Assembly (NCBI RefSeq): GCF_000518165.1
Contig: NZ_JADB01000003.1
Location: forward strand, 62,001 to 126,000
Direction of reading: 5' to 3'
Length of the DNA stretch: 64,000 nucleotides
Source of the DNA: Bartonella elizabethae F9251 = ATCC 49927
Lineage (GTDB): Bacteria; Pseudomonadota; Alphaproteobacteria; Rhizobiales; Rhizobiaceae
Below, one piece after another: positions 47,570-55,911 of this stretch. The notes under the pieces were generated by a model. It was not told the origin of the DNA. It did not search any database and saw only the letters and a list, made by a program, of their open reading frames with translations. The position numbers and the translations under genes are program-made. Every line of letters begins with the position of its first letter. The first letter of the stretch is position 1.

Positions 47570-49099
47570 ATGAAAAGTGAAATTATGAAAACCACAACGC
47601 ATTATGAGCTGTTTATCATTGGGGGAGGCATAAACGGGTGTGGATTGGCAAGAGATGCAGCTGGACGCGGTTTTAAAGTAGGATTAGCTGAAATGAATGA
47701 TCTTGCATCGGGAACATCAAGTGCATCAACAAAGCTTATTCATGGAGGGCTTCGTTACCTTGAATATTATGAGTTCAAACTTGTTCGTGAAGCGTTAAAA
47801 GAACGTGAGATCATATTACGTATAGCTCCACATATTGTGCGTCCTTTGCGTTTTCTTCTTCCTTATCATAAAGAATTGCGCCCTGCTTGGATGTTGCGTG
47901 TTGGACTTTTTATTTATGATTATTTAGGAAAATGGAATCAAAAATTGTGGCGTAGTAAAACAATTAATTTTTCAAAAAAGTTTTGCTCTATACTAAAGAA
48001 AGAATATCAGAGAGGTTTTGAATATTCTGATGCCAGAGTCGATGATGCCCGTTTAGTCATTGCCAATGCACGTGATGCAGAAAAGTGCGGAGCGGATATA
48101 AAAGTACGGACAGAAGTTCTCTCTTTAAAAAAAGAAGACAAAAAATGGTGTATTGTTTTACAAGATAAGTTAAGTGGCAAAAAATACAATGTCACAGCCT
48201 CTTATGTCGCGAATATGACAGGTCCGTGGATTGATCATGTTTTGACAAGCATATTAGATTGTAAAGAACATCTGCCAGTGCGGCTTGTAAAAGGTTCTCA
48301 TATTTTGGTTCCCAAGCTTTATACGCATGATCGTGCTTATATTTTTCAAAATGGCGATGGGCGTATTATATTTGCTGTTCCCTATCAAGAAGATTTTACC
48401 TTGCTTGGAACTACGGACTGTAATTATCAGGGAAATCCAGCCGATGTTCATATTACTGACACAGAGATTGATTACATTTGCGCAGCAGCCAGTGAATATT
48501 TCATACAACCAGTATCGCCTAAAACGATTGTTTGGTCTTACTCTGGAGTTCGTCCACTCTATGATGATGGATCTTCAAAGGCTCAAGAAATTACGCGCGA
48601 TTATGTTTTAAAAGAAATGGGAACAGGAAGTACGCCAAAGATTCTTAATCTTTATGGTGGAAAGATTACGACTTATCGTAAATTAGCTGAAGATGCGATG
48701 AAATTCGTTGAAAAAGAGCTTGGTAAAAAGGGATCATCATGGACGGCTAATGCAGTTCTTCCTGGTGGTGATTTTCCTTATAACCAATTAGATACAATCG
48801 AAAATAAGATTGCTCTTTTGACGCCAGATTTAGATGCTTTTACACATCGCAGACTTGCACGTTCCTATGGTACAGAAGCATTGGTGATATTTGCAGATGG
48901 TAAGGCGAATAGAGGAAAAAATTTTGGACATGGACTTTATGAAATAGAAGTAAAATGGTTGATGGAAAAGGAATGGGCGAAAACATCTGAAGATGTGTTA
49001 TGGCGTCGTTCAAAACTCGGCCTTTTCTTTAATGAGCAAGAGGTTGAGACTCTTTCTTTCTATATGCAAAGCCAAAAAGAAATTGAAAAACGTTTATAG
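47570..49099 (+). CDS. glpD: Aerobic glycerol-3-phosphate dehydrogenase
   Basis: 509 residues. FAD motif FIIGGGINGCGLARDAAGRG at the N-terminus, the STKLIHGGLRYLE substrate-side motif, and a C-terminal DAO_C domain. It oxidises glycerol-3-phosphate to DHAP and passes electrons to quinone at the inner membrane. No glpK, glpF or glpR is beside it, so its substrate may come from phospholipid turnover or from glycerophosphodiester uptake. Start: ATG 47570, or the more usual-looking ATG at 47585; neither has a strong ribosome-binding site. Confidence 0.94.
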   Translation: MKSEIMKTTTHYELFIIGGGINGCGLARDAAGRGFKVGLAEMNDLASGTSSASTKLIHGGLRYLEYYEFKLVREALKEREIILRIAPHIVRPLRFLLPYHKELRPAWMLRVGLFIYDYLGKWNQKLWRSKTINFSKKFCSILKKEYQRGFEYSDARVDDARLVIANARDAEKCGADIKVRTEVLSLKKEDKKWCIVLQDKLSGKKYNVTASYVANMTGPWIDHVLTSILDCKEHLPVRLVKGSHILVPKLYTHDRAYIFQNGDGRIIFAVPYQEDFTLLGTTDCNYQGNPADVHITDTEIDYICAAASEYFIQPVSPKTIVWSYSGVRPLYDDGSSKAQEITRDYVLKEMGTGSTPKILNLYGGKITTYRKLAEDAMKFVEKELGKKGSSWTANAVLPGGDFPYNQLDTIENKIALLTPDLDAFTHRRLARSYGTEALVIFADGKANRGKNFGHGLYEIEVKWLMEKEWAKTSEDVLWRRSKLGLFFNEQEVETLSFYMQSQKEIEKRL

Positions 49100-49728
49100 T
49101 CGTTTAACTTTATAGGTTTTATCTGCAATGTTGTAAAATATTTTTCTTCAGGAAATCTTGATACGAGCCATACATGTTGAAAAGACAACGATTGTCTGTA
49201 TCCTCAATTTAGTTTTTTTGCAACAACCATAAAATGGCGAAATTGGATGGAATATTTAGAATGGAATTTGTCTATCCTATGAGGGAAAATTCAATAAATA
49301 TCACCAAGAAAAGCGCATTGAGAAAAAATAATTTATAATCGGATTCGTATGGAAAAAAATTTTTGTTTTTTATCAGAGGAAAAATAAAAGCATCTTCTGT
49401 CGCATTTGCTTTACGATGAATTGAAAAAGGATGAAGAAAACTAAGCCTATCATGGGAAGTTGTAGGATGTTTTAGTTTATTATTTAAAACTCCGTAGTAA
49501 AATCCGTAAAGATGAAAAATTAATGGCATAAAAAGCTTGCAAATGAGTTTTTTACATTACAGATGACAATCTTCTTTTTTCGTGTTTATATACTTTAGCA
49601 TTACTCTATGAAAAGTGTGGTTTAGTATGCTCATAATGGTCTCAAAGAATGAAACTTTCTGTAAACGAGAAGGTAAGTATTTTTTGCGTATGAAGAGAGA
49701 GCTATGAGGATATAAGAGCAATGACCTC
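49100..49728. other. 630-base intergenic region, nothing firm
   Basis: No supported gene between glpD and dusA. A frame on the minus strand (49272-49529) is low-complexity. Possibly residual decayed sequence. Confidence 0.45.
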
Positions 49729-50712
49729 ATGATATTTTATAATCTTCCATCGCCTGTAAAATTTGCAGTAGCGCCAATGTTGGACTGGACAGACCGGCAT
49801 TGTAGATTTTTTTATCGTCTTTTAACAAAAAAAGCACTCCTTTATACAGAAATGGTGGTAGCAGATGCCGTCATTCATGGTGTTCGCGAACAATTGTTGG
49901 CTTTTAGCCATAAAGAATGTCCCGTGGCATTACAATTAGGGGGAGAAGATCCAAAAAAGTTAGCAGAGGCTGCACGGATTGCTGAAGATTTTGGTTATAA
50001 TGAGATAAACCTCAATGTTGGTTGTCCATCAAATCGTGTTCAAGCAGGTGTATTTGGAGCTTGTTTGATGTTAGATCCTGATACTGTGGCAAATGCTGTT
50101 GAAGCCATGAAGAAAGCAGTTACGATACCTGTAACGGTTAAATGTCGTCTTGGGGTCGACGAGCAGGATGAAGAATTCGCTTTAGATCTTTTAGCGGAGA
50201 AAGTTTGGAATGCAGGATGTGATGCCCTTTGGGTTCATGCGCGTAAAGCCTGGCTAAAAGGATTGAGTCCAAAAGAAAATCGCAATATTCCGCCCCTTAA
50301 TTATGAAAGAGTTTATAAATTAAAACGTAAATATCCTCATAAATTCATTGGGATAAATGGTGGAATTAAATCAATTAATGAGATAAAAGAGCACTTGATT
50401 TTCTGTGATGCTACCATGGTTGGTCGCCAAGTTTATCATGATCCAACTTTGTTAAAGCATATTGATTTTGAACTCTATGGTGAGTCGAAGAATAATTTGA
50501 GTGAGAGTGATCTTATTGAACTCATGTGTGATTATGCGGCTCGACATATTGCATCGGGAGGGCGTCTTTCTCACGTGACACGTCACATGATTGGTTTATT
50601 TCATGGGAGGGGAGGGGCACGTCGATGGCGGCAAATATTATCGAATGAGGCGACAAAACCAAATGCAGATATCTATATTTTGAAAGAAGCTTTTTCCGCT
50701 CTCATGGGATAA
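49729..50712 (+). CDS. dusA: tRNA-dihydrouridine synthase A
   Basis: 327 residues. DusA signatures: FAVAPMLDWTDRHCRFFYR near the start, catalytic C99 in NLNVGCPSNRVQ, the VHARKAWLKGLSPKENR loop and INGGI. The flavoenzyme reduces uridine 20/20a in tRNA D-loops. ATG 49729 with weak upstream signal. Monocistronic. Confidence 0.95.
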   Translation: MIFYNLPSPVKFAVAPMLDWTDRHCRFFYRLLTKKALLYTEMVVADAVIHGVREQLLAFSHKECPVALQLGGEDPKKLAEAARIAEDFGYNEINLNVGCPSNRVQAGVFGACLMLDPDTVANAVEAMKKAVTIPVTVKCRLGVDEQDEEFALDLLAEKVWNAGCDALWVHARKAWLKGLSPKENRNIPPLNYERVYKLKRKYPHKFIGINGGIKSINEIKEHLIFCDATMVGRQVYHDPTLLKHIDFELYGESKNNLSESDLIELMCDYAARHIASGGRLSHVTRHMIGLFHGRGGARRWRQILSNEATKPNADIYILKEAFSALMG

Positions 50713-51017
50713 AAGCGAGACACTAACATGTGTAAAGCTTAGATCCCTTGTATTTTGATTTTTTCGCGATAATTTTGATCATTCGAATTTTATAATTTTT
50801 GAAATCTTATAACTTTTATTATGGAAAGAATATTAGAATTTATACATTAAATGGCATGTTGATGACATCTATTAGACAGAAAAATAGAATATAAAAATCA
50901 TCGCGTTTACAATATTTAATATTTTAAAAACACTGTTTAAAAAAGCAATAAATTATTCATACCCTATCTATATGACGTCATTTTCATAAAATATTGTAGA
51001 TTTTTAAAGGTATTCTC
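50713..51017. other. Intergenic, no cobalamin riboswitch seen
   Basis: About 300 AT-rich bases before cobT. I checked for a B12-box and found no convincing match. Confidence 0.45.
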
Positions 51018-52025
51018 ATGACCGCTCGTCCATTTGATGATTTTCGTGCTTTGCTTACAAATTTACCTGTTGCTGATGAGTTTTCTATAATTTTGGCTAA
51101 AAAACGGCAAGAAAACTTAACAAAAGCACGAGGATCATTAGGAAAACTGGGAGATATTGCTGTTTGGTATGCGGGGTGGAGGGGTACAGAAAAACCTCTC
51201 ATAACGCGGCCTTTGGTTGCTATTTTTTCTGGAAACCATGGTATCGTAGAAGAGAATGTTACACCATTTCCACAATCTATGACACAAAAGATGGTTCAAA
51301 ATTTTGCATCTGGGGGAGCTGCTATCAACCAAATTTGTATAGCTTATGATCTTGGATTAAAAATATTTGATTTAGCACTAGAATATCCAACAATGAATAT
51401 TACGAAAGATGCTGCAATGGATGAGCGGAGTGCTGCTGCTACAATGGCATTTGGCATGGAATCCATTGCTGGTGGGACAGATCTTTTATGTATCGGTGAA
51501 ATGGGGATTGGAAATACAACAATAGCTTCAGCTTTATGCTTTGCATTATTTGGAGGAGAAGTTGAAGAGTGGATAGAAAATAGTATGGTATCGGAAGGGG
51601 ATTTTTATCAGCGTAAAATAACAGCAGTTAAGACAGCTGTCGCTTTACATAAGAAGCATTTTAACGATCCTTTTGAGATAATGCGTCGCTTGGGAGGACG
51701 TGAAATTGCGGCTATGGTTGGCGCTATTTTAGCAGCAAGAATGGAAAAAATACCCGTTATTTTAGATGGTTTTGTGGCAACAGCAGCTGCTGCTATCCTT
51801 TATAAAATGCACCCAAGAGCTCTTGAACATACACTTGTTGGACATGTTTCTTCTGAGAAAGCTCATCGTACACTTTTAAAAAAAATTGGCAAAGAGCCAC
51901 TTCTGGATTTGGGAATGCGCCTTGGTGAAGGGGCAGGGGCCGCTATGGCTGCTGGTATCGTCAAAGCTGCTGTTTTAACACATGCACAAATGGCAGTTTT
52001 GGAACAAGAAAGTTTAAATACCTAA
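51018..52025 (+). CDS. cobT: Nicotinate-nucleotide--dimethylbenzimidazole phosphoribosyltransferase
   Basis: 335 residues. Conserved CobT elements: ARGSLGKLGDIAVWYAG, FSGNHGIVEENVTPFPQSMT, GEMGIGNTTIASA, ILDGFVATAAAAILY and LGMRLGEGAGAAMAAGI with the base glutamate. It activates the lower ligand of cobalamin. No cobS, cobU/P or other corrin gene is near, so this is an orphan here; a salvage role or a DMB-like base supply is possible, but it may be a relic. Called cobU in some alphaproteobacterial nomenclature. Confidence 0.93.
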   Translation: MTARPFDDFRALLTNLPVADEFSIILAKKRQENLTKARGSLGKLGDIAVWYAGWRGTEKPLITRPLVAIFSGNHGIVEENVTPFPQSMTQKMVQNFASGGAAINQICIAYDLGLKIFDLALEYPTMNITKDAAMDERSAAATMAFGMESIAGGTDLLCIGEMGIGNTTIASALCFALFGGEVEEWIENSMVSEGDFYQRKITAVKTAVALHKKHFNDPFEIMRRLGGREIAAMVGAILAARMEKIPVILDGFVATAAAAILYKMHPRALEHTLVGHVSSEKAHRTLLKKIGKEPLLDLGMRLGEGAGAAMAAGIVKAAVLTHAQMAVLEQESLNT

Positions 52026-52056
52026 AAAAGAATGATGAGAAGGATGTAAAAAACTT

Positions 52057-52545
52057 TTAAGTTTGTTCATTCGCTTTTTCATGTAATTTAATATAATTGA
52101 GTGGAAGTTCTGTTGTATATTTAATCTGTTCCATTGCAAAAGAAGATGAAACATCACGGATATCAATTTTAGAAATTAATTTTTTATAAAAAAGATCATA
52201 CGCTTCAATATCGGGAACAACAACACGCAATAAATAGTCAATATCCCCACTCATTCGATAAAACTCAATGACTTCACGGAATTCTTGTACAATTTTTGAA
52301 AAGCGCTTAAACCATTCATGGCTGTGGGTGTTTGTACGAATAGAAACGAAAACAGTAACGTGCGCATTGACTTTTTCTGGAGAAAGAACGGCAACGCGAC
52401 GCTGAATAACACCATCTTCTTCAAGTTTTTGAATTCTACGCCAGCAAGGAGTGGTCGAAAGTCCCACTTTTTTAGCAATATCAGCGACAGAAAGTGTCGC
52501 ATTTTCTTGCAAAAGATGTAAAATTTTTCGGTCAAGACGATCCAT
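52057..52545 (-). CDS. Lrp/AsnC-family transcriptional regulator
   Basis: 162 residues. An N-terminal winged HTH (DRLDRKILHLLQENATLSVA, VGLSTTPCWRRIQKLEEDGVI) and a RAM effector domain (AHVTVFVSIRT; GDIDYLLRVVVPDIEAYD). Members sense amino acids and regulate amino acid transport or metabolism; target unknown. Start ATG 52545; TTG 52557 is an alternative. The UDG gene ends 10 bases upstream in the same direction, so the two may be cotranscribed. Confidence 0.9.
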   Translation of the reverse strand: MDRLDRKILHLLQENATLSVADIAKKVGLSTTPCWRRIQKLEEDGVIQRRVAVLSPEKVNAHVTVFVSIRTNTHSHEWFKRFSKIVQEFREVIEFYRMSGDIDYLLRVVVPDIEAYDLFYKKLISKIDIRDVSSSFAMEQIKYTTELPLNYIKLHEKANEQT

Positions 52546-52567
52546 ATTTTTTCTCAATATTTTTAAT

Positions 52568-53197
52568 TTATAAAAATTTACGCACTAAATGACGCAAATA
52601 TACAATAAGCTCATCGTTAAACCATGGATTTTTCTGTAACCAAGAAGTATTTCGCCATGATGGATGAGGTAAAGGCATAACATTATAGCCTCGAGGTTGA
52701 GAGATGGAAAGGATATTTCTCCAATCACGAACGGTTGCTGAAACAGTTTTATGTTTTAATTCTGTAATATGCCACTTTTGCGCATAACTGCCAATAGCAA
52801 GAACAAGCTTTATTTGAGGCATCGCTTGAAATATCTTTTCATGCCATATTTCTCTACATTCACGTCTTGGTGGCAAATCAGCTTTATTTTTATCATAACC
52901 TGGAAAACAAAATCCCATAGGAACAATTGCAAAGAGAGATCTATTATAAAATTCTTCTTTTCTGACATTAAGCCAATCACGTAATCTTTCGCCAGAGCGA
53001 TCATTAAAAGGGATAGATGTTTCATGAACACGCAATCCAGGGGCTTGTCCTGCTATTGCAATTGAAGCTGTATGGGATAAATAAACAACGGGATTTGGTT
53101 CATGAGGAAGAGGAGGGAAATAACGTGGCTGTTGGATACAAACCCGACAGGAATAAATTTCTTTTTCAAGTTTGATAATTGGGCTACATTGTTTCAT
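52568..53197 (-). CDS. Uracil-DNA glycosylase-superfamily protein with Fe-S-type cysteines
   Basis: 209 residues. Motif A is in IAIAGQAPGLRVHET (GQAPG, about 50-54) and motif B PLPHPSWRN near residue 175. Four cysteines (C17, C20 in CRVC; C97; C114) have the layout of the 4Fe-4S cluster of family 4/5-like UDGs. The family removes uracil or deaminated bases from DNA, but the alphaproteobacterial subgroup is uncharacterised. It precedes the Lrp-type regulator with an 22-base gap and lies downstream of the nuclease gene. Confidence 0.85.
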   Translation of the reverse strand: MKQCSPIIKLEKEIYSCRVCIQQPRYFPPLPHEPNPVVYLSHTASIAIAGQAPGLRVHETSIPFNDRSGERLRDWLNVRKEEFYNRSLFAIVPMGFCFPGYDKNKADLPPRRECREIWHEKIFQAMPQIKLVLAIGSYAQKWHITELKHKTVSATVRDWRNILSISQPRGYNVMPLPHPSWRNTSWLQKNPWFNDELIVYLRHLVRKFL

Positions 53198-53225
53198 TGG
53201 TCAATAAAATTTAAAAATATTTTTC

Positions 53226-53786
53226 TTATTCTGTGCGAGGATTTGCTTTGCGCCATTCTTTGGGGCGTTGAAAATTTGATGCCCATATTCCTCTTTTTTT
53301 TCTTCTGGCTTCTTTCTCTTCTTTGGGGTAATCATAATAGCTTACAGCCCAACCATTCTGTACAAGTGTGGCGTTAATATTGCTAACTTGTTTTGTTTGA
53401 CATGTTGCAAGGATACGGTGATATTTATCTGTTTTATGCCAGTGACATGTAACAGATTGATTTTTGACCAATTGTTCTAAATATTTTTTTGCCTCAAGCC
53501 CACAAGGGTATCGTGCATCTTTTTTTCCACAAAATTGGTGAAGTTCAGGAGCATCAATGCCAACTAGTCGAATCTTGATGGAAGAAATCATGATAGAATC
53601 GCCATCCATAATAACCGCCTTTCCTTCAATAGAATTTTTAGAAGAAAATTTTTCTTTTGGAGGAAACAATTCAGTCGGTTTAAAATAAGTTGCCATAATG
53701 ATAAGAATGCTAGCAGTAACAAAAATGCTAAAACCGATAATTTTTTTAAAGCTTCTTAAATTAAAATGAGAAAAAAATTTTTTCAT
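53226..53786 (-). CDS. Membrane-anchored thermonuclease-family (SNase-like) protein
   Basis: 186 residues. N-terminal transmembrane anchor (about 15-34), then a staphylococcal-nuclease fold with GKAVIMDGDSIMI, RLVGIDAPELHQF, GLEAKKYLEQLV, DKYHRILATC and NGWAVSYYDY, the usual catalytic D/R/E positions being present. Probably a periplasm-facing or surface nuclease. The WASNFQRPKEWRK tail is common in the alphaproteobacterial group. Ends 28 bases before the UDG start. Confidence 0.85.
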   Translation of the reverse strand: MKKFFSHFNLRSFKKIIGFSIFVTASILIIMATYFKPTELFPPKEKFSSKNSIEGKAVIMDGDSIMISSIKIRLVGIDAPELHQFCGKKDARYPCGLEAKKYLEQLVKNQSVTCHWHKTDKYHRILATCQTKQVSNINATLVQNGWAVSYYDYPKEEKEARRKKRGIWASNFQRPKEWRKANPRTE

Positions 53787-54033
53787 GAAATAAAGAAACT
53801 ACCACTATTATTATAACGCATTCTATTGAGCATTGTTTATAATTCTTTCAAAAAATTTTATTCACATGATGAAAAAATATTCCGTTTTAATGATAAAATT
53901 TCTGTTAGATATTACAAAAATCAAATACGCGCGCAGTATAATATGTAAGAAACTTAAACAATAAATCAACTTAGCTTAATCTGTATAGACCATACAAAAC
54001 AAATTTAAAATTATACAGATTTTAAAATAAAAT
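53787..54033. other. AT-rich spacer, nothing recognised
   Basis: About 250 bases between the nuclease start and the rpmG terminator. It holds the nuclease promoter on the minus strand; none is evident. Confidence 0.4.
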
Positions 54034-54076
54034 TAAAAAAACAAAAAACGCTCCTCAGAAAATAACTTTGAAGAGC
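54034..54076 (-). terminator. Rho-independent terminator of rpmG
   Basis: On the minus strand, GCTCTTCA pairs with TGAGGAGC (one G-U) across an 11-base loop, followed by GTTTTTTGTTTTTTT. It lies about 55 bases beyond the rpmG stop. Confidence 0.75.
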
Positions 54077-54130
54077 AATAATCCCACATTTCTTTTGAAG
54101 TATAAAATTTATCAATAAGGATTGGCTGAT

Positions 54131-54298
54131 TTATTTAATTTTTGTTTCTTTAAATTCAACGTGCTTTTTTACAACTGGATCATATTTACGTTTGCTCATT
54201 TTATCTGTCATTGTACGGCTGTTTTTCTTTGTTACATAGAAAAAACCAGTATCTGCAGTTGATAAAAGCTTGATCTTAATGGTTGCTGCTTTAGCCAT
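54131..54298 (-). CDS. rpmG: 50S ribosomal protein L33
   Basis: 55 residues, read by hand. [39 protein letters not shown] and [12 protein letters not shown] are the L33 pattern without the zinc cysteines, typical of alphaproteobacteria. A terminator follows. It lies downstream of the MFS pseudogene in the same direction, with about 100 bases between. Confidence 0.95.
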   Translation of the reverse strand: MAKAATIKIKLLSTADTGFFYVTKKNSRTMTDKMSKRKYDPVVKKHVEFKETKIK

Positions 54299-54401
54299 AA
54301 TGTAAAAACCCTATTTATACTGAAAAAAATATTATCGCTGTCAGAACGTATTTCCGACATCATCAAATTTTCTGGCAACAGTACGGATGTTCTCAAAAAA
54401 G

Positions 54402-55564
54402 TCAAGAGCTGATTAATTTTCTCATCAGTTGGACAAAGACCAAAGTGACATATAAACCTAAAAAAACAGTCATAGCTATTGAAAAACCAAAGATATCCAT
54501 GGATTTTCCGATAAAGGTTGGTCCTATGAGCATACCAATTCCATAGCAAAAAATAAAAGCAGAATTAGCTGCAGCAAGTTTTTGCCCCGTAAGACGTGCT
54601 CCTAGATGTGCAAGACCAATTGTATAAAGGCCGCTGATCACTCCACCTAGAATAAATAGATCAAACATCAGAATCCATAGATATTGAATAATCCATGGTA
54701 CTATAAAAGTTCCCACAAAACCTAAGATAGCACAACCTATCAGCAGATAGCGCCTATCTTTGACGTAGTTGCTTAATATGCCGATAGGAATTAAGAGGAC
54801 AATACTCCCTAGTGCAAGGGTTGTCATTAAAGTGTGCTGCTTCATTCTCATGATAATCAATGGATAAACTAAAAGGGATTATAAGCGTTAATGTGCCCAT
54901 TTGAATGGCCCCATAAACAAGGGCCACCATCATCGCACTTGAAACGTGAAAAAGATAACGAAAAAATGGTGTATCTTGATTTTTTTGAAATTCTGGATTT
55001 AATTTGCAAGCTGTAAGAATTGGTATAGTAGCAAGTATAATAAGGCTATAGCCAATCACAAAAGGAATAAATCCCTGTGTTCCCCCACTTTTGCTAGCAG
55101 TGTTAGACCTATCACAACCCCTAATCTTGAGACAATAGCATAAATAGTAAGGATCAAACCCCGTTTTTTGGGAGGGAGCATAACTATTGATCCAAAACTC
55201 TGATAGGATAAACATAACTGTCATAGCAAAATGCAATATAAACTTTAAATTGAGCCAAACCCATATGAATTCAAAAAATAGAATCCTAAAAAACTTAAAG
55301 ATTCTATCGCCATCATAAGCAATACTGTTTGAGCGATGCCTAAACATAAGGCAATTCGAGACGTAAAAATAGCTGCAATAATTGTAGCAATTCTACCAAC
55401 TATTCCACTATAGCCGATCGTACTGTTGGAAAGTCCTTTCTCTGCCATAAGAAGAGAGATAAGTTGTGTTCCCATTGCTAATGCTGTTTCAGCAATACCA
55501 ATGGTTGCAATAGCAGCAATAATTGTACACAAACAATTATTTTGAAAGTCAAAATTTTTTTCAT
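54402..55564 (-). pseudogene. MFS transporter, frameshifted in several places
   Basis: The minus strand spells one 12-helix MFS-type permease over at least four frames. ATG 55564 (MKKILTFKIIVC) shifts by one base into TIIAAIATIGIAETALAMGT and GYSGIVGRIATIIAAIF (to about 55245). It resumes in another frame with GTQGFIPFVIGYSLIILATI and SSAMMVALVYGAIQMGTLT, and again with LMTTLALGSIVLLIPIGILS to LVFVQLMRKLISS at 54402. Homologous segments occur in order, so it is one decayed gene. Substrate unknown. Recent enough that most codons remain readable. Confidence 0.75.
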
Positions 55565-55911
55565 GAGAATGGTTTAAGGTACTTTTCTTTATTCAAACAA
55601 CGAAAAGATGAGCTGAAATGAAAGAAAGATCAAACCAATTTTTGCAGATTCTCTCACTTCGTTCAGTCTAAAAACTCTGCAATAATTTTAATATAAAATA
55701 AAACATATGATCTTATATGATAAATAAAGAATATTTTATATATAAAATAATATATTATAGACAGTTTCTTAATTTAAAGCATTATTTGCTTATTTATTAT
55801 TAAATATTTAATATTATATAAAAAGATTTAAATTATTTTCAATAAAACTTTTTATCATTTAAAATAAAGAACTGCCATATAAAAATTTAAGGAATATTTT
55901 TTTATTTTTAA
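55565..55911. other. Extremely AT-rich spacer
   Basis: About 350 bases made largely of A/T runs between the rnr stop and the MFS pseudogene start. No gene or strong terminator. Confidence 0.45.

Noticed and set aside
50713-51017. Cobalamin riboswitch upstream of cobT
   Set aside because: No B12-box-like core or stable aptamer fold was recognisable.
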